This document shows, in pieces, positions 32,393 to 42,163 of a stretch of DNA of 60,095 bases. Source of the stretch: a bacterium (GTDB lineage: Bacteria; Patescibacteriota; Gracilibacteria; Peribacterales; Peribacteraceae). The position numbers and the translations under genes are program-made. The notes beneath the pieces were generated by a model. That model searched no databases. It worked only from the letters and a program-made list of their open reading frames with translations, and was not told the origin of the DNA. Location of the stretch: assembly GCA_029558515.1 (NCBI GenBank), contig JAKQEM010000019.1, positions 1 through 60,095 on the forward strand, read 5' to 3'. Numbering within the stretch: the stretch's first letter is position 1; each line of letters begins with the position of its first letter.

Positions 32393-35351
32393 TCTTTTCA
32401 TTCCTGCCGGCATGCAACGCTCTCTTCGATCGAGAGTGTCTCGTCTGCCTGTCATGCGGGTAATGCTGCTTGTCACACTTTTCTCATTGCTGATCGCAGG
32501 CGGATCTGCGGGCATCGGCATAGAACGTGCGCAGGCGGCAGCGGGACAGTACCTCAAACTGGCGGCGTACGATGAGGGACTCGTCTTCTATGGGGGGCGC
32601 TGCTTCCGGATGGATTTTCTGATACAGACAGATTCTCTCGATGCCAATTCCGTGGACATCGAACTTCCCTACGACTCGACGTACGTTCTCCCGTACTCCG
32701 ATGCAGAGTGCACTTCACCGGCAACACAAATTCTTTCGACGGGACTCTTTCCCGCGATGCCCGCCAATATCATCAACGACACGCGCATTCGCGTCACGGC
32801 GTACGACCCTTCGGGGAACGATCCCGTGAATACCGGTCCGGCACCCGCGCATCAATCGCTCGGGTACGTCTACTGGAAAGTCATGGCTGTGCATCCCGCC
32901 TATCCACTCTCGTACGATTTCACATACGGTCCGTACAACACGCTGGATACGAACATGGCGGAAAACGATGGGGACGGCACGGACGTCCTCGATGGCGTGG
33001 AAAACGTCACATTTTCGTTCCGGCCGGACGTCAACGCGCCCTCATTCACACCGGTCGTTCCGCTCGACGGCGCGACGGGCGTTTCCGTCACGAGTCCCGT
33101 GACGTTTGTCTGGACCGACACGGGTGCAGGCATCGATCAGAGCACGCTTGAGTTTTCCATGAATGGCGTCTCGTACGCGCCGACGCTGAGCAGCTGCACC
33201 GAAACGAACAGCAATCGCCGGCCGTCGTGCAACGGCGCGGTGAATCCGGGAATGCTGCAGTACCTCACGCTCTACACCGTGACGGCGACGGGAAGCGACC
33301 TGGCCGTCACGCCCAATGAGGGATTCGATGCATGGTCTTTTACGACCGAGGACGATGTCCACGCTCCCTACATCCAGAACGCCTCGCCGAGTGACGGCGC
33401 GACGAACGTCGCAGTCACTTCCGACATTTCCTTCCATATACTCGACTACAAAAACAATGCCGGCGTGATCCCCGGATTGGGAGTCGATGATGATTCCATC
33501 GTGGTGACGGTCACCGTCGGCAGCGATTCGCCCGTCACGTACCGCAAGGGGGATGCGGGCGTCACCATAACCGGCACCTCCGCCGACTACGCCGTGGTCA
33601 TCAATCCCGCAACGAACTTCCCGCAAAATACCCTCGTGACCGTCACCGTGGATGCCGGCGATCTGCATGTTCCACCCAACGTCATGTCGACGTACACAGC
33701 GTCTTTCACGACCATCGATTCCGTCGGGCCCGCCATCAGCGAGTATGCTCCCGAAGACGACGCCACCGAGATACCCGCCGATACGAACGTATCTTTCCGT
33801 ATCACCGATGACGGAGCGGGCGTGGACATCCACCAGACGACGGTCGTCGTCGGGGGCGTGTCCTACACATCCGCAAGCCCAAGCTTCACGTACACGGGTG
33901 ACCAAAGCGACTACGTCGTCACGATCAATCCGGATGAGAATTTTACGGGGAACCAGAATGTCACGGTCTCGGTTTCCACGAGCGACCTCTCCTCTCCCGC
34001 CAATGCGGCGTCCGCGTCGTGGGATTTCACCATCGCAAGCACCTGCGACACGTGTTGGGTGGATACGGAAGATCCGAGCCGATACGCCACCGATGCCCCT
34101 CTCGATGCGACCGTTTCCTTCCACGTGCACGATACGGGCGACGGCATCGATGTGAGCAGCATACGTGTGCAGCTCATCGGAACAGGCTCCTCCATCATCC
34201 AGAGCGCACTCACGGCGATAAGCCCGCAGATGACCGTCACGGGGACACCCGCCGATTACGCCGTCACCATCACGCTGCCCGCTTCCATCGTCACAAACAC
34301 GCCGTATGCCATCATCATCGATGCGTCCGATGGCAACGGGTTGATCATGCCGACCGTACGCTATTCCTTCCTGCATCTGGATGCGGAGACGGTGACCGAA
34401 CCCGCCGTGACTGTGACACCTTCCCCGAATGGCGGGCATCGCGGCGGGATGACGCTTCCCGCGGAATCTCCGCGCTCGTGGCCGGAGATCGTCCGTCGCT
34501 GGTTTGGGGCGGATGGCACGGTGACGCGCGAAGATCTTTTGCCGGATGCCGAAGCTCGCCGGATCAATCGTTGCTACGTTGACGGCGGTCACGAAGCCGC
34601 GACGCGCACGCACTACCTGGATGTCCCGCCCGGCGTGTGGTACGAAGAAGCGCTGGAACGCCTCTTGCGCCGGGGTGCGCTGGATGCCTCCCAACCGCGA
34701 TTCCATGCGACGGAGCCCGCCGTGCGCGCCGCTTTCGCCACCATGCTCGTCCGGCTCCGGAGCACGCTCACACCCGATCCCACCGTCCCCGTCAGCTTCG
34801 ATGATACCGACGCGACCGCATGGTACCATCCGTTCGTGGAGGACGCCGCGCGCCACGGCTGGATGCTCGGATACGGAGATTGCTACGGTACGCGTCCATG
34901 CTTCACCAAGCCGCTGCACACCGCCACGCGCGCGGAAGCCGCTGTGATGGTCGTGCGGACGTACGGACTGACGCCGCTTGGCCTCGCACCGGCGTTCTCC
35001 GATGTCCCCTCCGCGGCATGGTACGCCGATGCGGTGCAGACTGCCGCCGATCACTGCCTCCTGCAGGGCGACGCAGGCACGTCATTCGTCGCACCGGACC
35101 GCACCGTGAATCGCGCGGAAATGGCCGTACTGCTCGATCGCGTGGAACGGGATCTGCGCTACGGAGTCGATTGCGGGGTGCCTGCATCCGCCGTCGGAGG
35201 GTGGGGTGCTTCCCTCCTTCCCATCATCACTTCTTCCTCGTCTCTCGAACTATCCGTTCTTCTCCTGCTGCTCTGCGGGGTGGGGCTTCTGACGATGCGC
35301 CACCGAAAAATCAGCTTCAACAAGCGTCTATTACGTATTCATCCATTTTGA
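32385..35351 (+). CDS. Cohesin-like / Ig-repeat / SLH surface protein
   Basis: A 988-residue exported protein. A long signal region ends at ERAQAAAGQ. Residues about 60-225 (GGRCFRMDFLIQTDSLDANS and what follows) look like a cohesin-type sandwich, a weak match. Then four Ig-like modules with PSDGATNVAVTSDISF or PEDDATEIPADTNVSF starts. Three SLH modules close the protein (YLDVPPGVWYEEALERLL, FDDTDATAWYHPFVEDAA, FSDVPSAAWYADAVQTAA). A final hydrophobic helix precedes a basic tail. SLH modules bind cell-wall polymers, so this should be a wall-anchored scaffold. The start shares 8 bases with the dockerin gene; a later Met at 32412 is an alternative. Confidence 0.8.
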   Translation: MRNLFIPAGMQRSLRSRVSRLPVMRVMLLVTLFSLLIAGGSAGIGIERAQAAAGQYLKLAAYDEGLVFYGGRCFRMDFLIQTDSLDANSVDIELPYDSTYVLPYSDAECTSPATQILSTGLFPAMPANIINDTRIRVTAYDPSGNDPVNTGPAPAHQSLGYVYWKVMAVHPAYPLSYDFTYGPYNTLDTNMAENDGDGTDVLDGVENVTFSFRPDVNAPSFTPVVPLDGATGVSVTSPVTFVWTDTGAGIDQSTLEFSMNGVSYAPTLSSCTETNSNRRPSCNGAVNPGMLQYLTLYTVTATGSDLAVTPNEGFDAWSFTTEDDVHAPYIQNASPSDGATNVAVTSDISFHILDYKNNAGVIPGLGVDDDSIVVTVTVGSDSPVTYRKGDAGVTITGTSADYAVVINPATNFPQNTLVTVTVDAGDLHVPPNVMSTYTASFTTIDSVGPAISEYAPEDDATEIPADTNVSFRITDDGAGVDIHQTTVVVGGVSYTSASPSFTYTGDQSDYVVTINPDENFTGNQNVTVSVSTSDLSSPANAASASWDFTIASTCDTCWVDTEDPSRYATDAPLDATVSFHVHDTGDGIDVSSIRVQLIGTGSSIIQSALTAISPQMTVTGTPADYAVTITLPASIVTNTPYAIIIDASDGNGLIMPTVRYSFLHLDAETVTEPAVTVTPSPNGGHRGGMTLPAESPRSWPEIVRRWFGADGTVTREDLLPDAEARRINRCYVDGGHEAATRTHYLDVPPGVWYEEALERLLRRGALDASQPRFHATEPAVRAAFATMLVRLRSTLTPDPTVPVSFDDTDATAWYHPFVEDAARHGWMLGYGDCYGTRPCFTKPLHTATRAEAAVMVVRTYGLTPLGLAPAFSDVPSAAWYADAVQTAADHCLLQGDAGTSFVAPDRTVNRAEMAVLLDRVERDLRYGVDCGVPASAVGGWGASLLPIITSSSSLELSVLLLLLCGVGLLTMRHRKISFNKRLLRIHPF

Positions 35352-35355
35352 CACT

Positions 35356-35384
35356 TGCAAACAATAGAAGAATGATGTATTATG
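35356..35384 (+). promoter_or_regulatory. Promoter of the abundant surface-protein gene
   Basis: TTGCAA (35356-35361), a 17-base spacer and TATTAT (35379-35384). A TTGACA also overlaps just upstream (35349-35354). The expected start leaves a leader of about 20 bases before the ATG at 35414. Confidence 0.65.
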
Positions 35385-35413
35385 CAAATAACAAACACCT
35401 ACTTCAACTGCCT

Positions 35414-36157
35414 ATGAATACCGCACTCACTTCTCAGCGCCGCATCCGCGTCTTCACGGTTGGCATCTCCGCGGCATGCAGCCTCTACTTCCTCGCCGCG
35501 CTCGTAGCTGAACCGCTGCGCACATTCGCGCTTGATACGGAAACAGTGGAGGTGGAGGTAACCATCGAAGGTGCGATCGGCATGGCATGCGACGGCGATT
35601 ACGACGGAACGGTGGGATCGGGTGAAACGGTTTCTCTCGGAACCATCACCTATTTCGGTGACACGAGCGCCTACAGTCACAACCGCGCGGCGCACTGTCG
35701 TGTGCACACCAATAACGTATTGGGATACACCGTCTCCTGGCTGGTGGCCAGCGGGAGCGGCGGCATGTCCACCGGACATCTGATCAGCCAGTACGAGGAC
35801 GTCATCCAGGCCTTCGGAACCAGTTCCACCGTCAGCCCCAACTTCGCGCGCGAGTGGCAGCTGACGCCCGCCGGCAATACGGATGACTCGCGCTGGGGCG
35901 GGCGCGTCTCCTCGACCTCGTCGGGTACCGCTGTCAGCACAGCAATGGATTTCGGAACGGACGGAGGCACGGAAAAGTGGTCACGTGTAGCGACCGGTTC
36001 CTCCGTGGCGATCCGTACCAGCACCGCACCCTCCCAAGGCGGCCTACTCGGTGACATCATCCGCGTGGGATTCCGTGTACAGGTGGGAGCGCTCAAGTCA
36101 CAACCGACGGGTGTCTACAGCACGACCGTGACGCTCACCGCATCGGCCAATACCTGA
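35414..36157 (+). CDS. Probable abundant secreted surface protein
   Basis: A 247-residue protein with a signal peptide (cleavage near EPLRTFALDTE) and one beta-rich domain with many Thr/Ser/Gly residues. The C-terminus VGFRVQVGALKSQPTGVYST resembles WxL/camelysin-like wall-surface proteins, but the family is not certain. The gene stands alone with its own promoter and a clear terminator, a layout typical of a highly expressed surface subunit. It lies right after the SLH protein and may share its surface location. Confidence 0.7.
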   Translation: MNTALTSQRRIRVFTVGISAACSLYFLAALVAEPLRTFALDTETVEVEVTIEGAIGMACDGDYDGTVGSGETVSLGTITYFGDTSAYSHNRAAHCRVHTNNVLGYTVSWLVASGSGGMSTGHLISQYEDVIQAFGTSSTVSPNFAREWQLTPAGNTDDSRWGGRVSSTSSGTAVSTAMDFGTDGGTEKWSRVATGSSVAIRTSTAPSQGGLLGDIIRVGFRVQVGALKSQPTGVYSTTVTLTASANT

Positions 36158-36181
36158 GGCACATGAACATGGATTGAGAGA

Positions 36182-36211
36182 ATGCCCCGCATCCCTGCGA
36201 GGCATTTTTTT
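36182..36211 (+). terminator. Rho-independent terminator
   Basis: Arms ATGCCCCGCA and TGCGAGGCAT with loop TCCC and a run of seven T on the plus strand. Confidence 0.85.
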
Positions 36212-36270
36212 GCATTGCCGTGCGGGGAATGATGCAAAGAAGTAGGGACATCCATCCATGCGAATGGTCA

Positions 36271-36534
36271 TCAGGAGGTGATGGCATCCAACGTTTCCCG
36301 CAGCATGAGCTTGAGTGCTCGCTTGCCAGCGGTGGTTTTCAAATACCTTTCGCGACGAAGCGCATCTGCTTTGTGAATGTAAGACTCATAAAAAATCCGT
36401 TCCCATGGTTGGAGTGCTTTTGTAGAAATGACTGCACCGATGTTATGAGCCTGCAATCGTTGATCAAGATTTTCCGTATAGCCAACGTACAGTTGTCCGT
36501 TTTGCATGCTGCGAAGCACATATATGTAGTACAT
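36271..36534 (-). CDS. GIY-YIG nuclease-like small protein
   Basis: An 87-residue protein containing MYYIYVLRSMQNGQLYVGYT, then LDQRLQAHNIG, TKALQPWERIFYESY and ADALRRERYLKT. This is the UPF0213/YhbQ type of stand-alone GIY-YIG domain, with the Arg and Glu of the active site present. Many bacteria carry such proteins; DNA-repair or nuclease roles have been proposed. TACACT lies 6 nt before the chosen ATG. It sits downstream of tRNA-Thr on the same strand. Confidence 0.85.
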   Translation of the reverse strand: MYYIYVLRSMQNGQLYVGYTENLDQRLQAHNIGAVISTKALQPWERIFYESYIHKADALRRERYLKTTAGKRALKLMLRETLDAITS

Positions 36535-36690
36535 ACCGGGAGTGTAGCCCCGTAGTACATGCTGCGCATGACTACAGGGCATGTCCCAGAGCATCCTCGG
36601 CATGTGGCGGTGCCATGTACCGTGCACCGCATGAGCGCAGCGAATTCGCCATGGATCATCGTGATCCATGGCCTGCGGTGCTCTGGTACA

Positions 36691-36765
<75 letters not shown>

Positions 36766-36783
36766 GGCGTACGGGTCGCCATC

Positions 36784-37203
36784 CTAACGTGTCTGCTCCG
36801 CATTTCCAACCGTTTCGCCCCAGGTGAGCGGGGGCAGGGAGCGAAAAGCGCGGATGGCATTCTGCAGCGTGTGCAGGCCGAGGAGTGCGCATTTGAGTCG
36901 CCTGGCGCCGATGGGGATGGCGAGGAGATCGATGACATCCCGCGCCGACAGAGCTTCCGCCTCCGTCAGAGTCGTATCCTCCAACGATTCGGAGAGCAGG
37001 GACATCGCCGCCTGGCTGACGGCACACCCCTCTCCCGACCAGCCGATTGCCGCGATGCGGTCATCCTCGATGCATAGCTGCACGATGAGCGCATCACCGC
37101 AACTCCAGTTCTGTTCCGCATGCGTGACGGTGGGATGCTCGAGCCAAACCTTATGGTGCGGGTGCCGATAGTGATCGAGAATGTGTTCGGCGGAGAGATC
37201 CAT
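36784..37203 (-). CDS. sufU: SufU-type iron-sulphur / sulphur-acceptor protein
   Basis: A 139-residue protein. The three family cysteines are in SCGDAL, GEGCAVSQAAMSLL and RLKCALLGLHTL, with the catalytic Asp of CGD. SufU is the zinc-bound sulphur acceptor of the cysteine desulphurase SufS. It is downstream of sufS on the same strand, as in Gram-positives. The 100 bases between the two are filled by heptamer arrays, and TATCCC in them lies 9 nt before this ATG. Confidence 0.87.
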   Translation of the reverse strand: MDLSAEHILDHYRHPHHKVWLEHPTVTHAEQNWSCGDALIVQLCIEDDRIAAIGWSGEGCAVSQAAMSLLSESLEDTTLTEAEALSARDVIDLLAIPIGARRLKCALLGLHTLQNAIRAFRSLPPLTWGETVGNAEQTR

Positions 37204-37212
37204 AAGGGACGG

Positions 37213-37298
37213 GGGATAGGGATTTGGGATTTGGGATTGGGGATTGGGAACTCACAACTCATAACTCACAACTCATGACTCGAAACTGGTAACTCGCC
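37213..37298. repeat. Heptamer arrays between sufS and sufU
   Basis: GGGATTT/GGGATTG units (about 37220-37250) are followed by AACTCAC/AACTCAT/AACTCGA units (about 37251-37298). Both have 7-base spacing and mirror the pair at 12806-12890 in reversed order. Confidence 0.9.
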
Positions 37299-37303
37299 AT
37301 GCA

Positions 37304-38533
37304 TCATTGCTGAAACGCCTGTTGGATTTCCTCGATCGCATGCACGCAGGTATCGATTTCTTCGATCGTATTGTAGAGGCCGACGGAGAGACGGGTGGAA
37401 GCGGTGATGCCCAGACGATCGTGCAGGGGTTGCGCGCAGTGGTGCCCGGCTCGCAGGCAAATGCCGCGCTGTCCCAGCAGATCGGTCAAGTCGTGGGGAT
37501 GAACTCCGTTGAGCGTGAACGAGATCAATCCGCACTGTTCGTCCGCCGTACCCGGCCCGAGAAGATGCAACCCCTTCACTCTCCGTAACCGTTCGATGGC
37601 GTGGGAGAGGAGAGTGTGTGCGTGTGCTTCGCGATCCTGCAGAGGCAGAGCGGTCAGCCAGCGAATGGCGGCAGCGAGGGCGTGCGCTTCGGCTGCGGGA
37701 GGCGTACCCGCTTCGAAGCGATACGGGGGATCCTCGGGGAGGAAGTGTGCGCGGTCGACGGTGCGGATCATGGAGCCGCCGCCGAGGAACGGAGGCATGT
37801 CGCGCAGAAGTTCCCCCCTGCCATATAGCACGCCGATGCCGTCGGGTCCAAAGAGCTTATGGCCCGAGAACGCGAGGAAATCACAATCCAATGCACGGAC
37901 GTCCACCGGTGTATGCACGATGCGTTGCGCGGCGTCGACGAGTGTGCGCACACCGTGGCTTTTTGCCATCGGCAACACCGTTGCCAGATCCGGTCGGACA
38001 CCCAGCACATTGCTCTGTCCCGTGACCGCGAGCAGTTTGGTGCGCGGATCGGACAACGCTTCCTCCATCTCATCCATCCGCAGTCGTCCCGCATCGTCGA
38101 TGTCGATCCACCGTATCGCAATACCCTTCTCTTCCGAAAGCTGCAGCCACGGGACGATATTGCTGTGATGTTCCAAGAGAGTCAGCACGATGACGTCCCC
38201 TTCGCGCAGGACCGATGCGGCGTAACTGCGGGCGACAAGGTTGATGCTTTCCGTGGCGTTCTTCGTAAAAATGATTTCCTGCGGTTGCGCTCCGATGAAA
38301 CGAGCGACTTCCTGACGCGCAGATTCATAGAGTGTCGTCGCACGTTCCGAGAGCGGGTGCATGCCGCGCCGGACGCCGCCCGTCGACGTTTTCATCGCCT
38401 CCGTCAACGCATCGATCACGCAGGAGGGCTTCTGCGCCGTGGCGGCGGAATCCAGGTAGACGATCGTTTGTCCGTCCACGCGCGGTGCGAGGAAGGGGAA
38501 TTGCCGGCGAATGGCGGCGGTATCCAATGGCAT
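37304..38533 (-). CDS. sufS: Cysteine desulphurase SufS
   Basis: A 409-residue PLP enzyme of fold type I. YLDSAATAQKP and FTKNATESINLVA at the start, the Schiff-base lysine in AFSGHKLFGPDG, GGGSMI, RFEAGTPPAAEA, and the catalytic cysteine in RAGHHCAQPL are all present. It removes sulphur from cysteine and passes it to SufU. The start MPLDTAAIRRQF is fixed by TATACT lying 8 nt upstream. No sufBCD genes are in the window. Confidence 0.93.
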   Translation of the reverse strand: MPLDTAAIRRQFPFLAPRVDGQTIVYLDSAATAQKPSCVIDALTEAMKTSTGGVRRGMHPLSERATTLYESARQEVARFIGAQPQEIIFTKNATESINLVARSYAASVLREGDVIVLTLLEHHSNIVPWLQLSEEKGIAIRWIDIDDAGRLRMDEMEEALSDPRTKLLAVTGQSNVLGVRPDLATVLPMAKSHGVRTLVDAAQRIVHTPVDVRALDCDFLAFSGHKLFGPDGIGVLYGRGELLRDMPPFLGGGSMIRTVDRAHFLPEDPPYRFEAGTPPAAEAHALAAAIRWLTALPLQDREAHAHTLLSHAIERLRRVKGLHLLGPGTADEQCGLISFTLNGVHPHDLTDLLGQRGICLRAGHHCAQPLHDRLGITASTRLSVGLYNTIEEIDTCVHAIEEIQQAFQQ

Positions 38534-38611
38534 GGGCGGGAAGTATAGCGGAAGGAGGTATTTCCGCGCGCCCTCTGTTACACTGTTTTTCGTCCTTCTC
38601 CTTTTCGTACC

Positions 38612-41458
38612 ATGAGCAATCGACTCCACCTCTCCCTGCGTATTCTTCTCCTTGCCTTGCTCATCGTTGTGGGAGGCTCCGGCCTCATTGCGTGGCTGGC
38701 CGTTTCGGTGCACCAATCGGTGCTGCTCTCGGAGTCGGGAAAGGAACTGGTCGCAACCGCATGTCAGGGACGCGGAGACATCTGCAAGGGGCTGACGGCG
38801 CTGCTGCCGTTCATCGCGCATACGTTCGCGCGCCTGGCACCGTTCCTGTGGTACGCGGTCATCAGCGTGCTCATCCTCATCGGGTTGCTGCTCAAAGAAT
38901 ACTTGGACTCCGGTGAGAGCCGTCTGCGCATCCGCGTGACACCCCTCGTCATCATCCTCTCCTTTCTGGCGTCTCTGTGGCTTCTCTTCACGACGTTCTC
39001 GATGGGAGGGAACGGCGATGTCCCCTTCGGTCGCATCGTGGAGCCGCTCCCCTCCCTCTACCAGAATGCCACGGAAGAGGGCATTGCCGCTCTGCAGAAC
39101 AATTTCGACCGGCTCCAAGAGCGCGGCTGTCTGCAGGAGACATCCGAGACGATCAGTGGCGCGCGCGTCTACGACATGCGATCTTGGTGTGTGCAGGCAT
39201 CCTTCTTCACACGGGTGCTGCCGCATGCTCTGCTGCTGCTCGGTCTCCTCTTTGTCTTCCTGACGCTCGGACGGGGATTGCTGCGCCTCGCGCGCTTCGC
39301 GGACATGGCTCCGCTCACGGAATTCCTCTTCAGCATGGGTGTGGGCGCCTGCGGTTTGATTGTGCTGCTCTGGGCATTGGCGCATGCGGGTTTCTACCAA
39401 TCGACCGTCGGGTGGGTGCTGCTTTTGTTCCTTCCAATCATTCTGTATCGCGACGCTTGGTACTGGCTGCGAGGCCTGGTGCGACGCGGCTGGTCGGTGG
39501 ACGTGCCGTGGTACGGCGCCGCAACGGTGCTTGCATGGTTGCTCGTCTCGCTCCTCGCGCTCAATTTTCTCTCCGTCATCCGTCCGTTTCCCATCGGGTG
39601 GGACGATCTGGGAAAGTACATCAATCAGCCGCGCATGCTCGTGAGCTATGGCGCAATGATTCCCGCGATGGGGAGTTTCCTCTGGGAATTCCTCACGTCT
39701 CTCGGATTCCTGCTCTTCGGATTCGGCGATACGTTCCGGGGAGAAGTCTTCGGCGCGACGTTCGCAATGATCATCAACTGGGGGGCGGGACTGCTTGCGA
39801 CGCTGGCGGTCTTCGCGTTCGGACGGCTGTATCTGGGGCAAAGTCGCGGTTTGCTCGCCGCACTGCTGTACTACGCGCTCCCCATGGTCGGTCATTTCTC
39901 CTTCGCCGACATGAAGGTGGATAACGCCGTATTCTTCACAAGTACGCTCACTGTGCTGGCGATATTGCATGCGCTCTTCCCGCCGCCTGCGGCGCACGAA
40001 GACGAGGAAGACACAGACGACGAGGATGATGAGTCGCTGCACGTCATTGATCTGCGGTGGTTGGCGCTTGCGGGAGTGATGGGCGGATTTGCGTTCGCCA
40101 TGAAGCCGACGTCCGTGATGACGCTCATGGCCATGGGAACGGTGCTCTTTGGATGGGCGGTCCACTGGTCGGCATTCCTGGGCACGATGTGCATCGCCTG
40201 GCTGACGTACGGCATTCAGGGGCAACTCAATCTTTCCGACATTTCCGAACGGATCTTCGGGGATCCCACCGTTTTGAACAAACCTGTCATTCTCGGCGCG
40301 CTCGCGGTGATCGGCGTCGCCCTCACTGCGCTCGCCTTCTACCTGCGACCGCGGCGCATCATTCCCGCGCTGCGCGGAGCCGGCGTGTTCATCGCGGCTT
40401 TTCTCTGTACCATCGCGCCCTGGATGCTGTGGAATAACATCGCGCAGGGCAACGTTCTTCCGCGCATTCTGATGACGACGCCGAATACGTTTACGCCCTC
40501 TTTTGTGTTGGGAGCAGAGGAAGAGGTGCGCGACATCGGCCAGGAAATCAAACGCCTGCCGGCAGAGTTGCAGATCGATCGATCACAGTGCAAAGGGACC
40601 GCTGCCGAGGAAGAACTCGATCGCTACTGGGGGTACCGTACGGGATGGTCGCACTATCTGACGCTTCCGTGGCGCTCGGTGATGAACGTCGACAGTGTCG
40701 GCTACTACGTCACCACGTTCCCGGCTCTGCTGCTCTTCCCCCTGCTCTTCCTCCTCCCCTTCGTCTGGCGGCGTTCCGGTCGCTGGCTCCTGTGGCTTGC
40801 CATCGGGACGCTCTTCATGATCGCGCAGTGGATGCTCTTCGCAAACGGCATCCTGTGGTACGGATTGGGGATGTTCCTCGGCATGGTGATCGGACTGGAA
40901 GCGCTCGTCGCCCGGGCGCCGGACGCATGGAGCAGAACCGTCGCATCGGTCTTCATCGGCCTCTCACTCCTCTCGGCCTTCGCCATGCGCGCTTGGCAAT
41001 TTGAGCAGCAGCGCAATCTCATCGAGTACCCGCTCGGCAAGGCGTCCGCGCAGCTGATCGCCGAACGGACGGTACCCGACTATGACGACATTCAGCGTTC
41101 CATCCAGGAGCGGTGGAAGACGATGCCGGATCGACCCTACACGTACCGCATGGGCACTTTCATTCCCTACTTCATTCCGCAGAACATGGAGGTGTTGCCC
41201 ATTTCCGATTCCCAGTTGGACTTGTTCAACTGTCTCCATCAGGAGCGCGATCCCGCCCTCACGCTGCGTCGTCTGCAGGCAATGGGCTTCAACGGCATGA
41301 TTTTTGATACGAACACGCAGACCATCGAAGCGGATCCCAACGGCAGCCTGCATCGGAAGGTGCAGGCATTCGTCGATTTCGTGAATACGCCGGGATTGGG
41401 CATCAATGTGGCGGTCTTCAACCCCGAGGGAGGCATCGCCTACATTCTTCTGCCGTAA
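38612..41458 (+). CDS. Large polytopic membrane protein, GT-C glycosyltransferase-like
   Basis: A 948-residue protein with about 14 hydrophobic helices and a soluble C-terminal tail (about 820-948). The first outer loop after the paired helices, RPFPIGWDDLGKYINQPRM, has the WDD acidic pair often used by GT-C (PMT/ArnT-like) enzymes. A cytosolic loop is very acidic (HEDEEDTDDEDDES). I infer transfer of a lipid-linked sugar in the envelope, but no family is certain. It leads the glycan block and is followed by a GtrB-like GT2 and a DUF2304 protein, a combination typical of lipid-linked-sugar transfer. Confidence 0.65.
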   Translation: MSNRLHLSLRILLLALLIVVGGSGLIAWLAVSVHQSVLLSESGKELVATACQGRGDICKGLTALLPFIAHTFARLAPFLWYAVISVLILIGLLLKEYLDSGESRLRIRVTPLVIILSFLASLWLLFTTFSMGGNGDVPFGRIVEPLPSLYQNATEEGIAALQNNFDRLQERGCLQETSETISGARVYDMRSWCVQASFFTRVLPHALLLLGLLFVFLTLGRGLLRLARFADMAPLTEFLFSMGVGACGLIVLLWALAHAGFYQSTVGWVLLLFLPIILYRDAWYWLRGLVRRGWSVDVPWYGAATVLAWLLVSLLALNFLSVIRPFPIGWDDLGKYINQPRMLVSYGAMIPAMGSFLWEFLTSLGFLLFGFGDTFRGEVFGATFAMIINWGAGLLATLAVFAFGRLYLGQSRGLLAALLYYALPMVGHFSFADMKVDNAVFFTSTLTVLAILHALFPPPAAHEDEEDTDDEDDESLHVIDLRWLALAGVMGGFAFAMKPTSVMTLMAMGTVLFGWAVHWSAFLGTMCIAWLTYGIQGQLNLSDISERIFGDPTVLNKPVILGALAVIGVALTALAFYLRPRRIIPALRGAGVFIAAFLCTIAPWMLWNNIAQGNVLPRILMTTPNTFTPSFVLGAEEEVRDIGQEIKRLPAELQIDRSQCKGTAAEEELDRYWGYRTGWSHYLTLPWRSVMNVDSVGYYVTTFPALLLFPLLFLLPFVWRRSGRWLLWLAIGTLFMIAQWMLFANGILWYGLGMFLGMVIGLEALVARAPDAWSRTVASVFIGLSLLSAFAMRAWQFEQQRNLIEYPLGKASAQLIAERTVPDYDDIQRSIQERWKTMPDRPYTYRMGTFIPYFIPQNMEVLPISDSQLDLFNCLHQERDPALTLRRLQAMGFNGMIFDTNTQTIEADPNGSLHRKVQAFVDFVNTPGLGINVAVFNPEGGIAYILLP

Positions 41459-41477
41459 CGATTTCTTCCGTTTGTTC

Positions 41478-42146
41478 ATGCGCGTCATCGCCGTCATTCC
41501 GGCTTACAATGAGGAAACACGGATCGGCTCCGTGGTACGCGCCGCACGCACGTACGCAGCCGAAGTGATCGTCGTGGACGACGGATCGACGGACGCGACG
41601 GGGCACAAGGCGACGGAAGCGGGTGCGCGCGTCCTGCGACACATGGACAATTGCGGACCGGGCGCCGCGACCATGACCGGCATCGAAGCGGCGCGATTGC
41701 TGCAGGCCGATGTCATCACCACCCTGGATGCAGACGAGCAGCATGACGCACACGACATGCCGGCGCTCCTCACCCCCATCGAGCGAGGGGAAGCAGACGT
41801 CGTCTTCGCCGATCGGTTTGCGCTGCGCAACGCCATTCCCCTCATTCGCCGCTTCTTCAATGCGATCGGCAACGTCGTGACGCTGCTCGCGACCGGCCGG
41901 TGGGTGCATGACAGTCAGTGCGGGTTCAAGGCATTCGGGCCGCGTGCCGTGAAGGAGATCCAACTGCGGATGAACGGATTTGAATTCTGCACGGAGATTG
42001 TGCGGGAATCGGTGCAGCATCGCTGGCGCATCACGCAAGTACCCGTGAAAGTCCTGTATTCCGCGTACACGCTGGCCAAGGGACAGTCGTTCGCCACGGG
42101 CATGAAGACCGCGTTCAAAATTCTCCTCCGCTCCTTCCTGCGCTGA
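41478..42146 (+). CDS. GT2 family glycosyltransferase (DPM/GtrB-like)
   Basis: A 222-residue enzyme. MRVIAVIPAYNEETRIGSVV starts the Rossmann-like fold, VIVVDDGSTDAT is the nucleotide-sugar site, and TLDADEQHDAHD holds the DxD-type metal site. DSQCGFKAFG is a motif of dolichyl/polyprenyl-phosphate sugar synthases. It should make a polyprenyl-phosphate sugar for the neighbouring membrane protein. Its start is 19 bases after the membrane protein stop, so it is likely in the same transcript. Confidence 0.88.
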   Translation: MRVIAVIPAYNEETRIGSVVRAARTYAAEVIVVDDGSTDATGHKATEAGARVLRHMDNCGPGAATMTGIEAARLLQADVITTLDADEQHDAHDMPALLTPIERGEADVVFADRFALRNAIPLIRRFFNAIGNVVTLLATGRWVHDSQCGFKAFGPRAVKEIQLRMNGFEFCTEIVRESVQHRWRITQVPVKVLYSAYTLAKGQSFATGMKTAFKILLRSFLR

Positions 42147-42163
42147 ACAATCGGGATTCTTTT

